A stretch of 64,000 nt of DNA from Ignavibacteria bacterium (GTDB taxonomy: Bacteria; Bacteroidota; Ignavibacteria; OLB7). The notes under the pieces are model-generated. The model was not told the DNA's origin. It saw only the letters and a list, made by a program, of their open reading frames with translations, and made no database searches. Below are positions 36,099 to 44,790 of this stretch, piece by piece. Location of the stretch: NCBI GenBank assembly GCA_020635205.1, contig JACKAE010000003.1, positions 372,001-436,000 on the forward strand, given 5' to 3'. Each line of letters begins with the position of its first letter. Position 1 is the stretch's first letter. A program made the position numbers and the translations under genes.

Positions 36099-36581
36099 TT
36101 ACGAGAGGAGATCGGCTGCCCCCTCCAGAAGGCCAACTATCTGCACTTCAATCTTTCGACAGTTCTCTTCTCCTTCGAGTGCAGTAAATCGGACGTCAAC
36201 TCGATTCATCGGGAGAATCTGTGTGCCGTGCTCTGACCACTCGATCAGCTTGATTGCCAGTGGATCGGCCAGCGTTTCTGGCAACCCAATTTCTTCAAGC
36301 TCATCTACCGACTCTACACGGTAGAGGTCGATGTGGTAGATTATCACTCCCCTACCATCGCTACTCTTTCCAGCATATTGGTTGACGATTGTGAAGGTTG
36401 GGCTTGATACAATTTCATCGACGCTCAGCCCTTCGCAGACACCCTTTATAAACTCTGTTTTGCCCGCTCCTAAGTCGCCGTACAGGGCAACAGTATCTCC
36501 CGACCGAAGGTCCGAAGCCATATCGAATCCGAGACGAAAGGTCTCTTCTTCGCACATACTGGTATAGATTCTCGGTTCCAT
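36099..36581 (-). CDS. tsaE: t6A biosynthesis ATPase TsaE
   Basis: The start is placed at ATG 36581 (MEPRIYTSM); the upstream ATG at 36638 would add 19 residues. The protein contains the P-loop GDLGAGKTEFIKG, the SPTFTIVNQY block and HIDLYRVES, all typical of TsaE. It is followed by tsaB and preceded by porX, an order also familiar in other Bacteroidota (porX next to tsaE). Confidence 0.93.
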   Translation of the reverse strand: MEPRIYTSMCEEETFRLGFDMASDLRSGDTVALYGDLGAGKTEFIKGVCEGLSVDEIVSSPTFTIVNQYAGKSSDGRGVIIYHIDLYRVESVDELEEIGLPETLADPLAIKLIEWSEHGTQILPMNRVDVRFTALEGEENCRKIEVQIVGLLEGAADLLS

Positions 36582-36669
36582 AAGTACAGTGTTGATTTCT
36601 GACGCAGAACAGCGCAACCTCTTCCTAAATAATACCATATGGAAGAAATTGCGCTGTCCTACAAAAGGT

Positions 36670-38250
36670 CTACCTCGCCTTCAACTCGGCAATCGGAAGG
36701 ATCATCTCCTCCATCGATATTCCCCCATGCTGAAAGCTGTCACGATAGTGATTCAGGTAATAGTGATAGTCGGTTGGATAGACGAAATAGTAGTCTTCCT
36801 TTGCAATCACATACTCAATAGCTGGCCCCCGCTTCGGCAGCTTGAAGTCGGCCGGATCTTTCACGTAAAACGCATGTTTCTCATCTACCTTCACGTTCCG
36901 GCCATACTTGTAGCGAAGGTTGGTGGAGGTCTCACGATCTCCGAGAGCCTTCGATCCGCGCAGACAGCGAACTGCCCCGTGGTCGGTAGTAAGAATAATC
37001 CGGGCGTTCGGCACTTCGGCTGCAAGTGTCCGCAACATGCCGTAGAGACTTGAGTGCGTAAACCAACTTTTCGTAAGCGACCGATATGCCGACTCGTCTG
37101 GAGCAATCTCCTTTAGAATTGGATAATCACTCCGCGAGTGTGCCATCATATCGACGGCGTTGACTACAACGGCAACCATCTGCGATTGTGCGTAGTCCAG
37201 AATCTCCGATTCGATCTTCCTACCGAAGTCTGTATCGATAATTTTTACGTAGCGTACACCACTCCGCAGAGAAATTCGCCGCCGCTCTAACAACTTGTCC
37301 AACAACTCCTTCTCGTACTTGTTCTGCGAGTGGTCGTCATCTTTCCCATCCCCGGTCCAGAGATCGGGATAGTGTTTCTCAATCTCAGAGGGGAAGAGAC
37401 CGGCAAAGATCGAGTTCCGCGCATAGGTTGTGGCTGTTGGGAGAATGCCGAAGTAATAGTCCCGGTTGATTGTGAAGTATTCTCCTAACAACTCTTCCAT
37501 CGCCATCCACTGATCCAGCCGCATACAGTCAACAACGAAAAAGAAAACAGGGCCACTATCCTCCTTCAGTTTCGGAACAACGTAGCGGTCGATAATATCC
37601 GGGCTGAGTGTTGGCCGCTCTGGGTCATCCTTCTCCATCGCAAGCCAGTCGCGATAATTCTCTTCGACATACTTGCTAAACTCACCATTCGCATCTCGCT
37701 TCTGATCGCCAAGCGTCTGCTCCAACCCAATGTTATGGTGTCGATCGAACTCCAGTTCCCACTCGGCAAGTCGCGCATAGAGTTCCGCCCACTCCTTCCA
37801 CTCCATCGGCCCCATCAACTTCATCGCAAGCTGATTGAACTCACGGATGTAATCTTGCTGAGCGTAGTCCGCTTTAATCTTCTTGCCGTCGAGGAATTTT
37901 TTGCAGACCAGGAGGATCTGCGTTGGGTTGACCGGTTTAGTCAGGTAGTCAGAAATGCGTCTGCCAATAGCCTCCTCCATTACGGACTCGGCTTCGTTCT
38001 TCGTCACCATTACCACCGGAAGGTTCGCATCGATATCTTTAATCTCTGCGAGCGTCTCAAGCCCTCCCATGCCAACCATCGACTCGTCGAGGAAGATCAA
38101 GTCAAACGGTTGTTGGCCAACGAGAGCAATAGCATCTTCGCCGTTAGTGACCGTTTCTACTCCATAGCCCTTTGCTTGTAGGAGTTTGATGTGTGGGCGG
38201 AGCAAGTCGATTTCATCGTCCACCCAAAGAATATTCCGCTGATCGGACAT
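36670..38250 (-). CDS. porX: PorX-type response regulator with PglZ domain
   Basis: The 526-residue protein starts with a receiver domain (1-120; D11, D12, phospho-acceptor D55 in LIFLDES, T83, K105). A helical linker follows, then a PglZ/alkaline-phosphatase-superfamily domain (about 220-526) with VVDCMRLDQW, TATTYARN and TTDHGAVR as metal and nucleophile segments. This architecture and the ILWVDDEIDLLRPHI start match PorX, the regulator of T9SS in Porphyromonas and relatives, where the PglZ domain acts on oligonucleotides. The partner histidine kinase PorY is not in the window. Confidence 0.93.
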   Translation of the reverse strand: MSDQRNILWVDDEIDLLRPHIKLLQAKGYGVETVTNGEDAIALVGQQPFDLIFLDESMVGMGGLETLAEIKDIDANLPVVMVTKNEAESVMEEAIGRRISDYLTKPVNPTQILLVCKKFLDGKKIKADYAQQDYIREFNQLAMKLMGPMEWKEWAELYARLAEWELEFDRHHNIGLEQTLGDQKRDANGEFSKYVEENYRDWLAMEKDDPERPTLSPDIIDRYVVPKLKEDSGPVFFFVVDCMRLDQWMAMEELLGEYFTINRDYYFGILPTATTYARNSIFAGLFPSEIEKHYPDLWTGDGKDDDHSQNKYEKELLDKLLERRRISLRSGVRYVKIIDTDFGRKIESEILDYAQSQMVAVVVNAVDMMAHSRSDYPILKEIAPDESAYRSLTKSWFTHSSLYGMLRTLAAEVPNARIILTTDHGAVRCLRGSKALGDRETSTNLRYKYGRNVKVDEKHAFYVKDPADFKLPKRGPAIEYVIAKEDYYFVYPTDYHYYLNHYRDSFQHGGISMEEMILPIAELKAR

Positions 38251-38731
38251 ACAGTTTCTCCGTCTAATTCACATTAATTGAGATACTCTTTCCTGTCAAT
38301 TGGTACGATGTAGCTCTTTTCTCTTTACGCTCTGCGCCCGAGTTATATTTGTGTGAGTAGACGGTTCTTCTAAATGTTCTCTAAGTTCACGGGTGGGGTA
38401 AACGAACAGGTCACGATTTTCGCGTTTCGTACATCGAACTGGATCGTAACTCCACCCCATCCCAAAGTGTCGGCTGCCAAGATAGCACCTCAGAAGAGAA
38501 CGATAGTAACGAATCTTTATCGCAATTGATTCTCCTATCACAAATCATCTTGATTCTACAAGGATTTCAGCATTTTAGTTCGTTAGCTCCGATTGTAGAT
38601 TGAGGCTTTCGGATTGGAGATTTTGGATGATCTTGGGTTCGGTGGACTCCTTAGTGGATACTGTATCGGCAGTTATAGGAAGTGGAGTTCAGAGACAACG
38701 AGCGTTTCTCGATACGTAGGAAGAGATATTG
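38251..38731. other. Intergenic stretch with GGATT/GATTG words
   Basis: About 480 bases between divergently transcribed porX and the 38732 gene. No convincing gene is seen. At 38590-38634 the words GATTGTAGATTG and GGATTGGAGATTTTGG occur, related to words at 48228, 54252 and 55886. Promoters of both neighbours should lie here. Confidence 0.5.
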
Positions 38732-41524
38732 ATGAGTGTCAAAAAGACGATAGCTATCCAACACCTTTTGTTCACCACTCTGTTTTTTGCAGGGTTGCTG
38801 CAAGCCGGTGCACAAACGTCTTCCTGGCTTCTGCCCTTGGGTACTTCTGGAGGTTCTCGGAGCAACCCAACCTTGACAGGCGCGCAGAAGATCGACTCAA
38901 TTCAAATCAAGTGGCGGAATAGTAGGCTGAAGAATTCATCGGTGTTGCTGGTTGGCGCAATTCGCTCGGAAGCAAACGATAGTACGCAGCAGATTATCGG
39001 CATCACTGAAGGTAGCAAGCGTGTTACCATCTTAAAGGGGAATGGATTTCTCGAAGCAGAGTTTCCGATTGCCTTGCAAGACCCCACTGTCTCAAGCCTG
39101 ACTCTGACAGGACTCTTCGCAACGGGGGGAACCCCACACCCCGATCTGATTGGACTTGGAATTGAACGTCAATTCAACGGACCTGATACGACAAACGGAT
39201 GGCTTCTCGACAGAGATGGGAACCCTCGTTTTAAGCTCGGCCTTCTCGCTTCTGATGAGCGGGAATCGGTTCCAAATCGGATGAGCGACTCCAACCGAAT
39301 CCTCACAATCCTCCCCTTTGCAATGCGGAGACTTAATCCTGATACGTTGGCAGTATTTGCAACGGTCACACAGAACAAGTTTCAACCGGATGGGAACTAT
39401 CAGATGCTCAACAGCATTCGGCGATACCTTCTTGCTGAGCAGAGCGGCAAGGTAATTGCACTTGGCATTCCGATATCCATTACGCCGAAGCTCTACGCTC
39501 AGCCACCAGCCGTTTTGAGTAATCAAGGCCATCAATATCTGGCAGTTTCCACAACCCGATACTCCTTTTCGCCACCAATTTCCAGAACAAACCCGGCAAC
39601 ATCCTCCGGCACAGCCCACGCACTTAACTACAACATCGACTCAGCAATCGCACCTGTACTGATTGCGAACAATTCATCGCCTGATGCTTTCAGTTTAACG
39701 AGCCAACTCTCTTCTCTCGGCCCTTCAGCCGACAACAAATTTTTCCGCATCACAGCGGAGCAAGGGAATCAAGGTGGAGCAATCTCCCTCTACGATATTG
39801 AGAGTGGAGATTTAGTGGAGAGTATTGCCCCAGATCCATCGGCAAAGGGTTGGCACATTGTGGTTGCAAACATTGACGACCAGGCACTCTCTGGCTCAGA
39901 TTATCTGGTAAGGAACCCAGGTCCAGAGATTGTTGCCACAGCGATCAACGATAACTCTGAGAATGTGGTCTACCTGTTGCGCTGGAATAGTAGTGCTCCT
40001 AAACCTCCCGGACAAAGCTCAAACTTTCACTACTTCGCAAAGCAACGAATAGATGGAGAGGTGATGGCTGCCGGAGATATTGTGCAGGAGGGAGAAAGAT
40101 TGATTGAGTTGATCTTAGCCGAAGGGAACAAGCTCTCTATTCTACAACTTGAACCGTACACAAACACCACAGCATTCGAGAATGATCGCCCCCTGAAAAC
40201 ATTGAAGAGTTTTACCCTGAACTCGAATATCGTTTCGGTTGCTATCGCCGACATCGACGGAGACAAAGAGAACGACATCATTGTCTCGACTGTTGAGTCC
40301 ACTTATGCTATCGGAAAAATTCAACCGAACCCTTTTCCAGTTGCTGGAGAATCGCTCGGGAAGAAAGTCTGCATCGACGATACGCTTCGGCTATACTGGA
40401 ACCGGCAGACATTAGGTAGCGGCACTGACATTGAGGCAAGAGTTATTGGGCCGAATAATTTCTCACGAACACTTGACGTGAAGCAGCGCAAGAACGACAG
40501 CATTCACATACAGGTAGGCTCTGGCCTCTCAACAAACGAACCGGGAGCTTACCAACTCGTAATTCAGGATAGTGAGTTCCCGTGGATACGCCAAGTAAGT
40601 GAACCATTTCACATCGCCGTTCCAACACTTGATCAATTCTTATTTGATGGTGTAGTATCAGTAACTCCGGGAGCGATTCTGCGCGATACGATCTCTTCCT
40701 GTTGCATCAATCCCGAGGACATCTTTTTAGAACGCCAGATTGTTGGAAGGAATGAGATCGAGCGTCCGTTTGGGAGTTTGCAGATTGGGGATACAACAAT
40801 CATCGTCACAACGATAGTTCCTTGTCCCGGTGTTGATGGATGCGAAGCCATCGACGAAGGGGCAGAGATTCTTTACCGACTTCAAACGAAAGACGTAGGG
40901 ACTCGCTCGGCAAACATCCTCCGGATTCAAGTTCCACAAGCTGAGAATATATCTGTTGAAGAGCCAGCAAACCCAGATGAAAATCGAACGAGAACCCTTT
41001 TCTGGAAGGCATCGGAATTTCCGTGCAGCTCTCTGATAATTTCAATTGCGAACGTTGGGGAAAGTAATTGGCAGGAGATCGGTACGTTTGACGCCTCCGC
41101 CGAGTCCGTAGAATTTGAAGTTCCTCCCGGGTACTTCGATTCACTCCGGATTTGCATTCGCTGCGCCGACGACCAAGGGTGTACCTTCGGTTCGGCATCC
41201 TTTAAAGTGAATCGGGTGACTGGAGCCTACATTGCCCCGAACCCATTCGATCCAGGGGGACTTGACATTTCTGGTCAGGGAGCAACCATCGTCTATGCCC
41301 TTCAGGAGACCGGTAATGTGTCGATTTCGATATACGACGGAGCCAGAGCACTTGTCCGAAAAGTGGTTGAAGGTGAGGTACGCAATGTTGGTAGAAACAG
41401 AGATTTTTGGGACGGAAGGAATTCTCTTGGTGAAATAGTTGCAAATGGGACGTATATTTGCGTTATTTCGTCGGATGCTGGGGAACAGATTGTTTTATAC
41501 TTAGCCGTTGTGAAAAGCCAGTGA
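38732..41524 (+). CDS. Secreted repeat protein with FlgD-like/T9SS-like C-terminal domain
   Basis: AGGAAGAG lies six bases before the ATG at 38732. The 930-residue protein has a signal peptide (about 1-29, QAGAQ). Central parts look like FG-GAP/VCBS-type propeller blades (AIADIDGDKENDIIVS near residue 510). Several beta domains and a C-terminal FlgD-Ig-like segment follow (IAPNPFDPGG, FWDGRNSLGEIVANGTYI). Such C-termini occur on T9SS or surface proteins. It is first in a three-gene unit. The next GTG overlaps its stop (GTGA), so translation is coupled. Confidence 0.75.
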   Translation: MSVKKTIAIQHLLFTTLFFAGLLQAGAQTSSWLLPLGTSGGSRSNPTLTGAQKIDSIQIKWRNSRLKNSSVLLVGAIRSEANDSTQQIIGITEGSKRVTILKGNGFLEAEFPIALQDPTVSSLTLTGLFATGGTPHPDLIGLGIERQFNGPDTTNGWLLDRDGNPRFKLGLLASDERESVPNRMSDSNRILTILPFAMRRLNPDTLAVFATVTQNKFQPDGNYQMLNSIRRYLLAEQSGKVIALGIPISITPKLYAQPPAVLSNQGHQYLAVSTTRYSFSPPISRTNPATSSGTAHALNYNIDSAIAPVLIANNSSPDAFSLTSQLSSLGPSADNKFFRITAEQGNQGGAISLYDIESGDLVESIAPDPSAKGWHIVVANIDDQALSGSDYLVRNPGPEIVATAINDNSENVVYLLRWNSSAPKPPGQSSNFHYFAKQRIDGEVMAAGDIVQEGERLIELILAEGNKLSILQLEPYTNTTAFENDRPLKTLKSFTLNSNIVSVAIADIDGDKENDIIVSTVESTYAIGKIQPNPFPVAGESLGKKVCIDDTLRLYWNRQTLGSGTDIEARVIGPNNFSRTLDVKQRKNDSIHIQVGSGLSTNEPGAYQLVIQDSEFPWIRQVSEPFHIAVPTLDQFLFDGVVSVTPGAILRDTISSCCINPEDIFLERQIVGRNEIERPFGSLQIGDTTIIVTTIVPCPGVDGCEAIDEGAEILYRLQTKDVGTRSANILRIQVPQAENISVEEPANPDENRTRTLFWKASEFPCSSLIISIANVGESNWQEIGTFDASAESVEFEVPPGYFDSLRICIRCADDQGCTFGSASFKVNRVTGAYIAPNPFDPGGLDISGQGATIVYALQETGNVSISIYDGARALVRKVVEGEVRNVGRNRDFWDGRNSLGEIVANGTYICVISSDAGEQIVLYLAVVKSQ

Positions 41525-41934
41525 ACCGTAAACTTCAACAGACTTTGCTCATATGCTGCTTGATGCTATTTAGCCTCAGCACTACCTTTGCCTCTGGCAT
41601 TCTGACCTCCCCCCCCTCTACTATCCAAGTTGGTGAGTTTATTCGGCAACAGGATCCGGTCGAGAAGCCGGGCAAGATCAGCGTTACTGTCGTCCGGTCT
41701 GTCGAGAGTGAGTCAATTAAAGTCACTGTCTACTTCCCGCAAGATGCAAACTCAGTGAAAATTTCCTTGCACAATCTTCTCGGCAGAGAGATCAGCGTGA
41801 ACCCAACAACCGCGGCAGACAAAGGGGAAAGCCTCTTCCAGTTCGACACGCGGGCACTCTCGAACGGCCCATACTTCGTGGTGGTTGAAGCCTTAGGGCA
41901 GCGAATCACAAAGAAGATTATGCTCACTCGATAA
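41521..41934 (+). CDS. Short secreted protein consisting mainly of a T9SS sorting-like domain
   Basis: The GTG at 41521 overlaps the upstream stop (GTGA) and gives 137 residues starting with a signal peptide (VNRKLQQTLL, ending TFAS). The rest is a short beta domain with VTVYFPQDANSVKISLHNLL, GREISV and LSNGPYFVVVEALGQRITKK, which looks like a type A sorting domain with almost no cargo. It may act as a small adaptor or decoy, which is speculation. A run of eight C (41609-41616) lies in the coding sequence. Confidence 0.7.
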   Translation: MNRKLQQTLLICCLMLFSLSTTFASGILTSPPSTIQVGEFIRQQDPVEKPGKISVTVVRSVESESIKVTVYFPQDANSVKISLHNLLGREISVNPTTAADKGESLFQFDTRALSNGPYFVVVEALGQRITKKIMLTR

Positions 41935-41940
41935 ACTCTC

Positions 41941-42013
41941 TCTTCTTGGTGTTCCTTTGTGTCCTTGGTGGTAGAAATTTCAACATCAAGAACACAAAGA
42001 ACCACCAAGAGGG
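41941..42013. repeat. Inverted pair of TTTGTG/CTTGGTGG words before a PorV-like gene
   Basis: Arm 1 (41941-41972) reads CTTGGTGTTCCTTTGTG then CCTTGGTGGT. Arm 2 (41986-42013) is an imperfect inverted copy with AACACAAAGAACCACC and AAGAGGG. The pair fills most of the space between the 41521 and 42028 genes. Confidence 0.65.
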
Positions 42014-42027
42014 ACTACAGAATAAGA

Positions 42028-43011
42028 ATGTCCCGGATAGCTCTCACACTTTTTCTTCTTCTCAACTCAATTCCACTCTTCGCGCAGGGAGGTTACGCAG
42101 GTAGTTCACTCCGACGTACCGATAGCCCAGCAGAAGCCTCAATGAGTGGAGTGTTAAACATTTGGGCAGGAGGTGCTGGGATACTCTTCGGCAACCCGGC
42201 AGCACTAACGCAATTGAAGCAATCCTCCGCTCTCTTTGCTTTCTCCTTTCTTCAATCTCCGCAGAAATCGTTCCAGTCAGCTATCGCAACTCCAATCGAT
42301 GAGTTTGCTGGAATCGGCATCGGCATTAGTGGCTACAGAGTAAGCGACATCGACCGACGAGCAATTACCGAACAATCGCTCGGATTTACGACGAGTCAGG
42401 ACTTAGCAGTAACGGTAGGTGGTGGACTTGGTATTGGGCCGGGGAGTATTGGGGGATCAATTCGGTATCTGCGGTACGATCTGAGTGGTATTGATGGGAG
42501 TTCGTGGGGGGTAACACTCGATCTCTCCGGTATGATCCTCTTCCGCAATCAACTCGCCTTCGGCGTCGCACTGAATAACATCGCCGGTTCGATGAACGCG
42601 AGTTACCGCGAAGGTCTGCACGAACGAATTCCAACTGAGACACGATTGACGGCATCCTACATCCACCCACTCGAAGAGCGAACAGTCACTGAACGAGTTG
42701 ACCCAACCGGCACACTCAGCAGACGCCTACTCCCCCCCCGCACCTATATCCTCACCACCGGTGAAATCCGCTACGACTTTTTAGGCGATCCAACCGTAGG
42801 CATTGCCCTCGAAGCAGTCCCAACTCGCATAGCTCCCGACGCAGGGATTGGCTTCCGGCTCGGCACAAACACCAAAGGAGACTTCTCCGGCGGCTTCTTC
42901 ATCGAAACCCCACTCAACCTCGGAGACAACCCACGCTTATCATTTGCAGCCCGAAGAGAGTATGAGCGGGGTGAGATTACCTTGCACATGGGGTTGGAGG
43001 TGGGGTTGTAG
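42028..43011 (+). CDS. PorV/PorQ-like outer-membrane beta-barrel protein
   Basis: The start is placed at ATG 42028 (MSRIALTLF). The frame extends further upstream, but only through the dispersed repeat. The 327-residue protein has a signal peptide (ending PLFAQ), then GSSLRRTDSPAEASMSGVL and GGAGILFGNPAAL, the start pattern of UPF0164/PorV/PorQ proteins (A...G...NPA). Alternating beta strands fill the rest. PorV and PorQ shuttle T9SS cargo to the attachment complex. Following two secreted proteins in one unit, it may serve them specifically, which is inference. Confidence 0.78.
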   Translation: MSRIALTLFLLLNSIPLFAQGGYAGSSLRRTDSPAEASMSGVLNIWAGGAGILFGNPAALTQLKQSSALFAFSFLQSPQKSFQSAIATPIDEFAGIGIGISGYRVSDIDRRAITEQSLGFTTSQDLAVTVGGGLGIGPGSIGGSIRYLRYDLSGIDGSSWGVTLDLSGMILFRNQLAFGVALNNIAGSMNASYREGLHERIPTETRLTASYIHPLEERTVTERVDPTGTLSRRLLPPRTYILTTGEIRYDFLGDPTVGIALEAVPTRIAPDAGIGFRLGTNTKGDFSGGFFIETPLNLGDNPRLSFAARREYERGEITLHMGLEVGL

Positions 43012-43159
43012 GTTCTAATCTAAAAGAATCTCTTCAGAGAAATTCTGAACTACTATAACATCACGCACGGTTGTAGCTATTTTCAGGATGTGATTCCCTA
43101 TTCCTTTAAGCTCATTTACGGGTCTTTGACAACGATTTATCACCGTTGAATTTGTATAG

Positions 43160-43188
43160 GCAATCTTGTTGATTTCATTCAAGATTGC
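43160..43188. other. Perfect hairpin in the 43012-43246 gap
   Basis: A nine-bp perfect stem, GCAATCTTG with its complement, has an 11-base loop and no T run. It may help end transcription of the PorV-like gene. The rest of the 235-base gap shows nothing I can name. Confidence 0.35.
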
Positions 43189-43246
43189 GATATGACAAGC
43201 AGAATAGAAGAGCTATTACCAAGCTACTTCAAGGTTAAGTATTACC

Positions 43247-43702
43247 TCAATAATCGTCAATCATATAGTTTGACCCCAGCACCCACTTATCACCATCTTT
43301 ATGGAATCCGATCCACAACATTTTCCAGTTTCTTGGGAAGGCCATTATTGCACGTCCTTTGCCATCTACGATCAAAAAGTCATTATACCCGATATAACAT
43401 GACCGCTCTGTTGTTTTCAACTCTTCATCACTAAGAAATCGAACCTCTATCGAATCTTTATAGACAGATAGAGATTCATTCCCATAGAGAAATAGAGTGT
43501 CGAGAATTATCGAGTCGCACTGGCATTTTCCCTCTTCCGTGTAGAAGGTAGTCAACGAGTCAAAAGGTTGACTATTAAGCACGAGTTCAAGAATAGATTC
43601 TACTTCAGAGCGCTCTGGCATATCTCCACAATCTTGTGCGAGCACAAAATGAGTAAGAGCTAAAAAGAGTATAGAGAGAAGTGTTATCGAGTGGTTGATC
43701 AT
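43247..43702 (-). CDS. Small secreted protein of unknown function
   Basis: The start is placed at ATG 43702 (MINHSITLL), giving 151 residues with a signal peptide (ending FVLAQ). The mature part has a CGD and a KCQCDS cluster and ends with a WIGFHKDGDKWVL segment, like periplasmic lipocalin- or NTF2-type folds. No family is recognised. Just upstream lies a dispersed word repeat (43719-43763). Confidence 0.55.
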   Translation of the reverse strand: MINHSITLLSILFLALTHFVLAQDCGDMPERSEVESILELVLNSQPFDSLTTFYTEEGKCQCDSIILDTLFLYGNESLSVYKDSIEVRFLSDEELKTTERSCYIGYNDFLIVDGKGRAIMAFPRNWKMLWIGFHKDGDKWVLGSNYMIDDY

Positions 43703-43718
43703 TCTTTGCAGTCCTGAA

Positions 43719-43763
43719 TCTGTGGATATCCGTCCGGTCTGTGTTATCCGTGTCCCATTCCCA
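43719..43763. repeat. Word repeat TCTGTGGATATCCGTCC / TCTGTGTTATCCGTGTCC
   Basis: Two degenerate copies of a TCTGTG(G/T)(A/T)TATCCGT(G/C)(T/C)C word lie in tandem in the short gap upstream of the 43702 start, followed by CATTCCCACG. Confidence 0.55.
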
Positions 43764-43815
43764 CGCACTTTCTTGAAGATCACACAGATCCAAACTCCAG
43801 TTCTTCACCCACAAT

Positions 43816-44226
43816 TTAGGTCTCCCCCATCAGCCTGGCTAAGGTATCCACAAAATCGTGTGGTGGACGAACTGGACGCATGGAGCCGGCTGTGACGAAG
43901 GCGTGGATCGTGTGGCCGAAGACGAGAGGTTCATCGTTGCGGTAGATTTCGTATTCAATCTTCAGGCGTGCGGTCGGCATCTCTCGGATGATTGCGTGGA
44001 CGGTCAGAAGGTCATCGTAGCGGGCTGGACGTTTCATTGTGAGGGTTGCCTCGAGGACGGGAAGCATGATCCCGGTATCCTCAATCGAAGAGTAGGCCAT
44101 TCCAGCGTCTCGAAGGAATTCAGTTCGCCCGGTCTCGAAAAACTCAAGGTAGACGCCATGATAGACAACCCCCATCTGATCGGTATCACGATAGCGGACC
44201 CGAATCTGGGTAGTATATCGAATCAT
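43816..44226 (-). CDS. YbgC-type acyl-CoA thioesterase (hotdog fold)
   Basis: The product is 136 residues from ATG 44226, which overlaps the upstream stop (ATGA) and has GGAG upstream. The motif YRDTDQMGVVYHGVYLEFFE matches the D..G.VYH..Y...FE signature of 4-hydroxybenzoyl-CoA thioesterase-like enzymes. It hydrolyses acyl-CoA or acyl-ACP thioesters; the preferred substrate is unknown. Confidence 0.9.
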   Translation of the reverse strand: MIRYTTQIRVRYRDTDQMGVVYHGVYLEFFETGRTEFLRDAGMAYSSIEDTGIMLPVLEATLTMKRPARYDDLLTVHAIIREMPTARLKIEYEIYRNDEPLVFGHTIHAFVTAGSMRPVRPPHDFVDTLARLMGET

Positions 44227-44732
44227 GTTGCCCCGATCTCCTTTAACTTTTGATCGAGAGCAGTCCAGGCAAGGGATAAATCGAATGTCCAAGGGTTGGC
44301 GAGTTTCTGACCAACAATCATGAAGGGAGAAACACTCGCTAATGCTTGGTCGTTGCTGTCGAGGAAGAGAATGGAGGCAGGCTCTTCCTCTTCCAGACCA
44401 GAAACCCAGCGCCCCGACGTTCGGCGAACGAGGAGTTCACCGAGGTAGGCTCCAAAAGCAACGCGAACCTTCAACGGAAGCTCCCCTTTACTCTCTCCTC
44501 CCCACCCACTGAGTATTACCCGATCCAGCACCTTCAGACTTTCTGGCGTAAAGTCGAGAACCTCACCAAAGTGCTTCTTAACAACCGAAGCACAAAAGCG
44601 CGCAATCTTCCCCATCCGATCCCACGCCGGCTCTCCCTCTACCATTAAGGCATCTTCGAACGGGAAAAGAGGTTGCCCCTCTACCACATTCTCCGATTGC
44701 TCACCGGTATCATTTCCCTTGCGCTCACTCAT
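44223..44732 (-). CDS. Uncharacterised protein between parB and a thioesterase
   Basis: The product is 169 residues from ATG 44732 (MSERKGNDTGEQ). A longer form from ATG 44798 would overlap parB and could be translationally coupled with it. It has no signal or membrane segment. The core (about 45-165) is mixed alpha/beta, with LDRVILSGWGGES and VRVAFGAYLGELLVRRTSGRW. It may be a small cytosolic protein of unknown role. It overlaps the thioesterase by four bases. Confidence 0.6.
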   Translation of the reverse strand: MSERKGNDTGEQSENVVEGQPLFPFEDALMVEGEPAWDRMGKIARFCASVVKKHFGEVLDFTPESLKVLDRVILSGWGGESKGELPLKVRVAFGAYLGELLVRRTSGRWVSGLEEEEPASILFLDSNDQALASVSPFMIVGQKLANPWTFDLSLAWTALDQKLKEIGAT

Positions 44733-44790
44733 AGTGGCTCTACTATTCAGGAGTAGTGAATGTTGTTCGTTGTTGAATTCGATAACAGAC

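Noticed and set aside
1800..42739. Phase variation by T8-T9 and C8 runs near starts and inside genes
   Set aside because: Runs of seven to nine C or T also lie inside ftsY, tsaB and parA, so long homopolymers are generally tolerated here and not special to surface genes.
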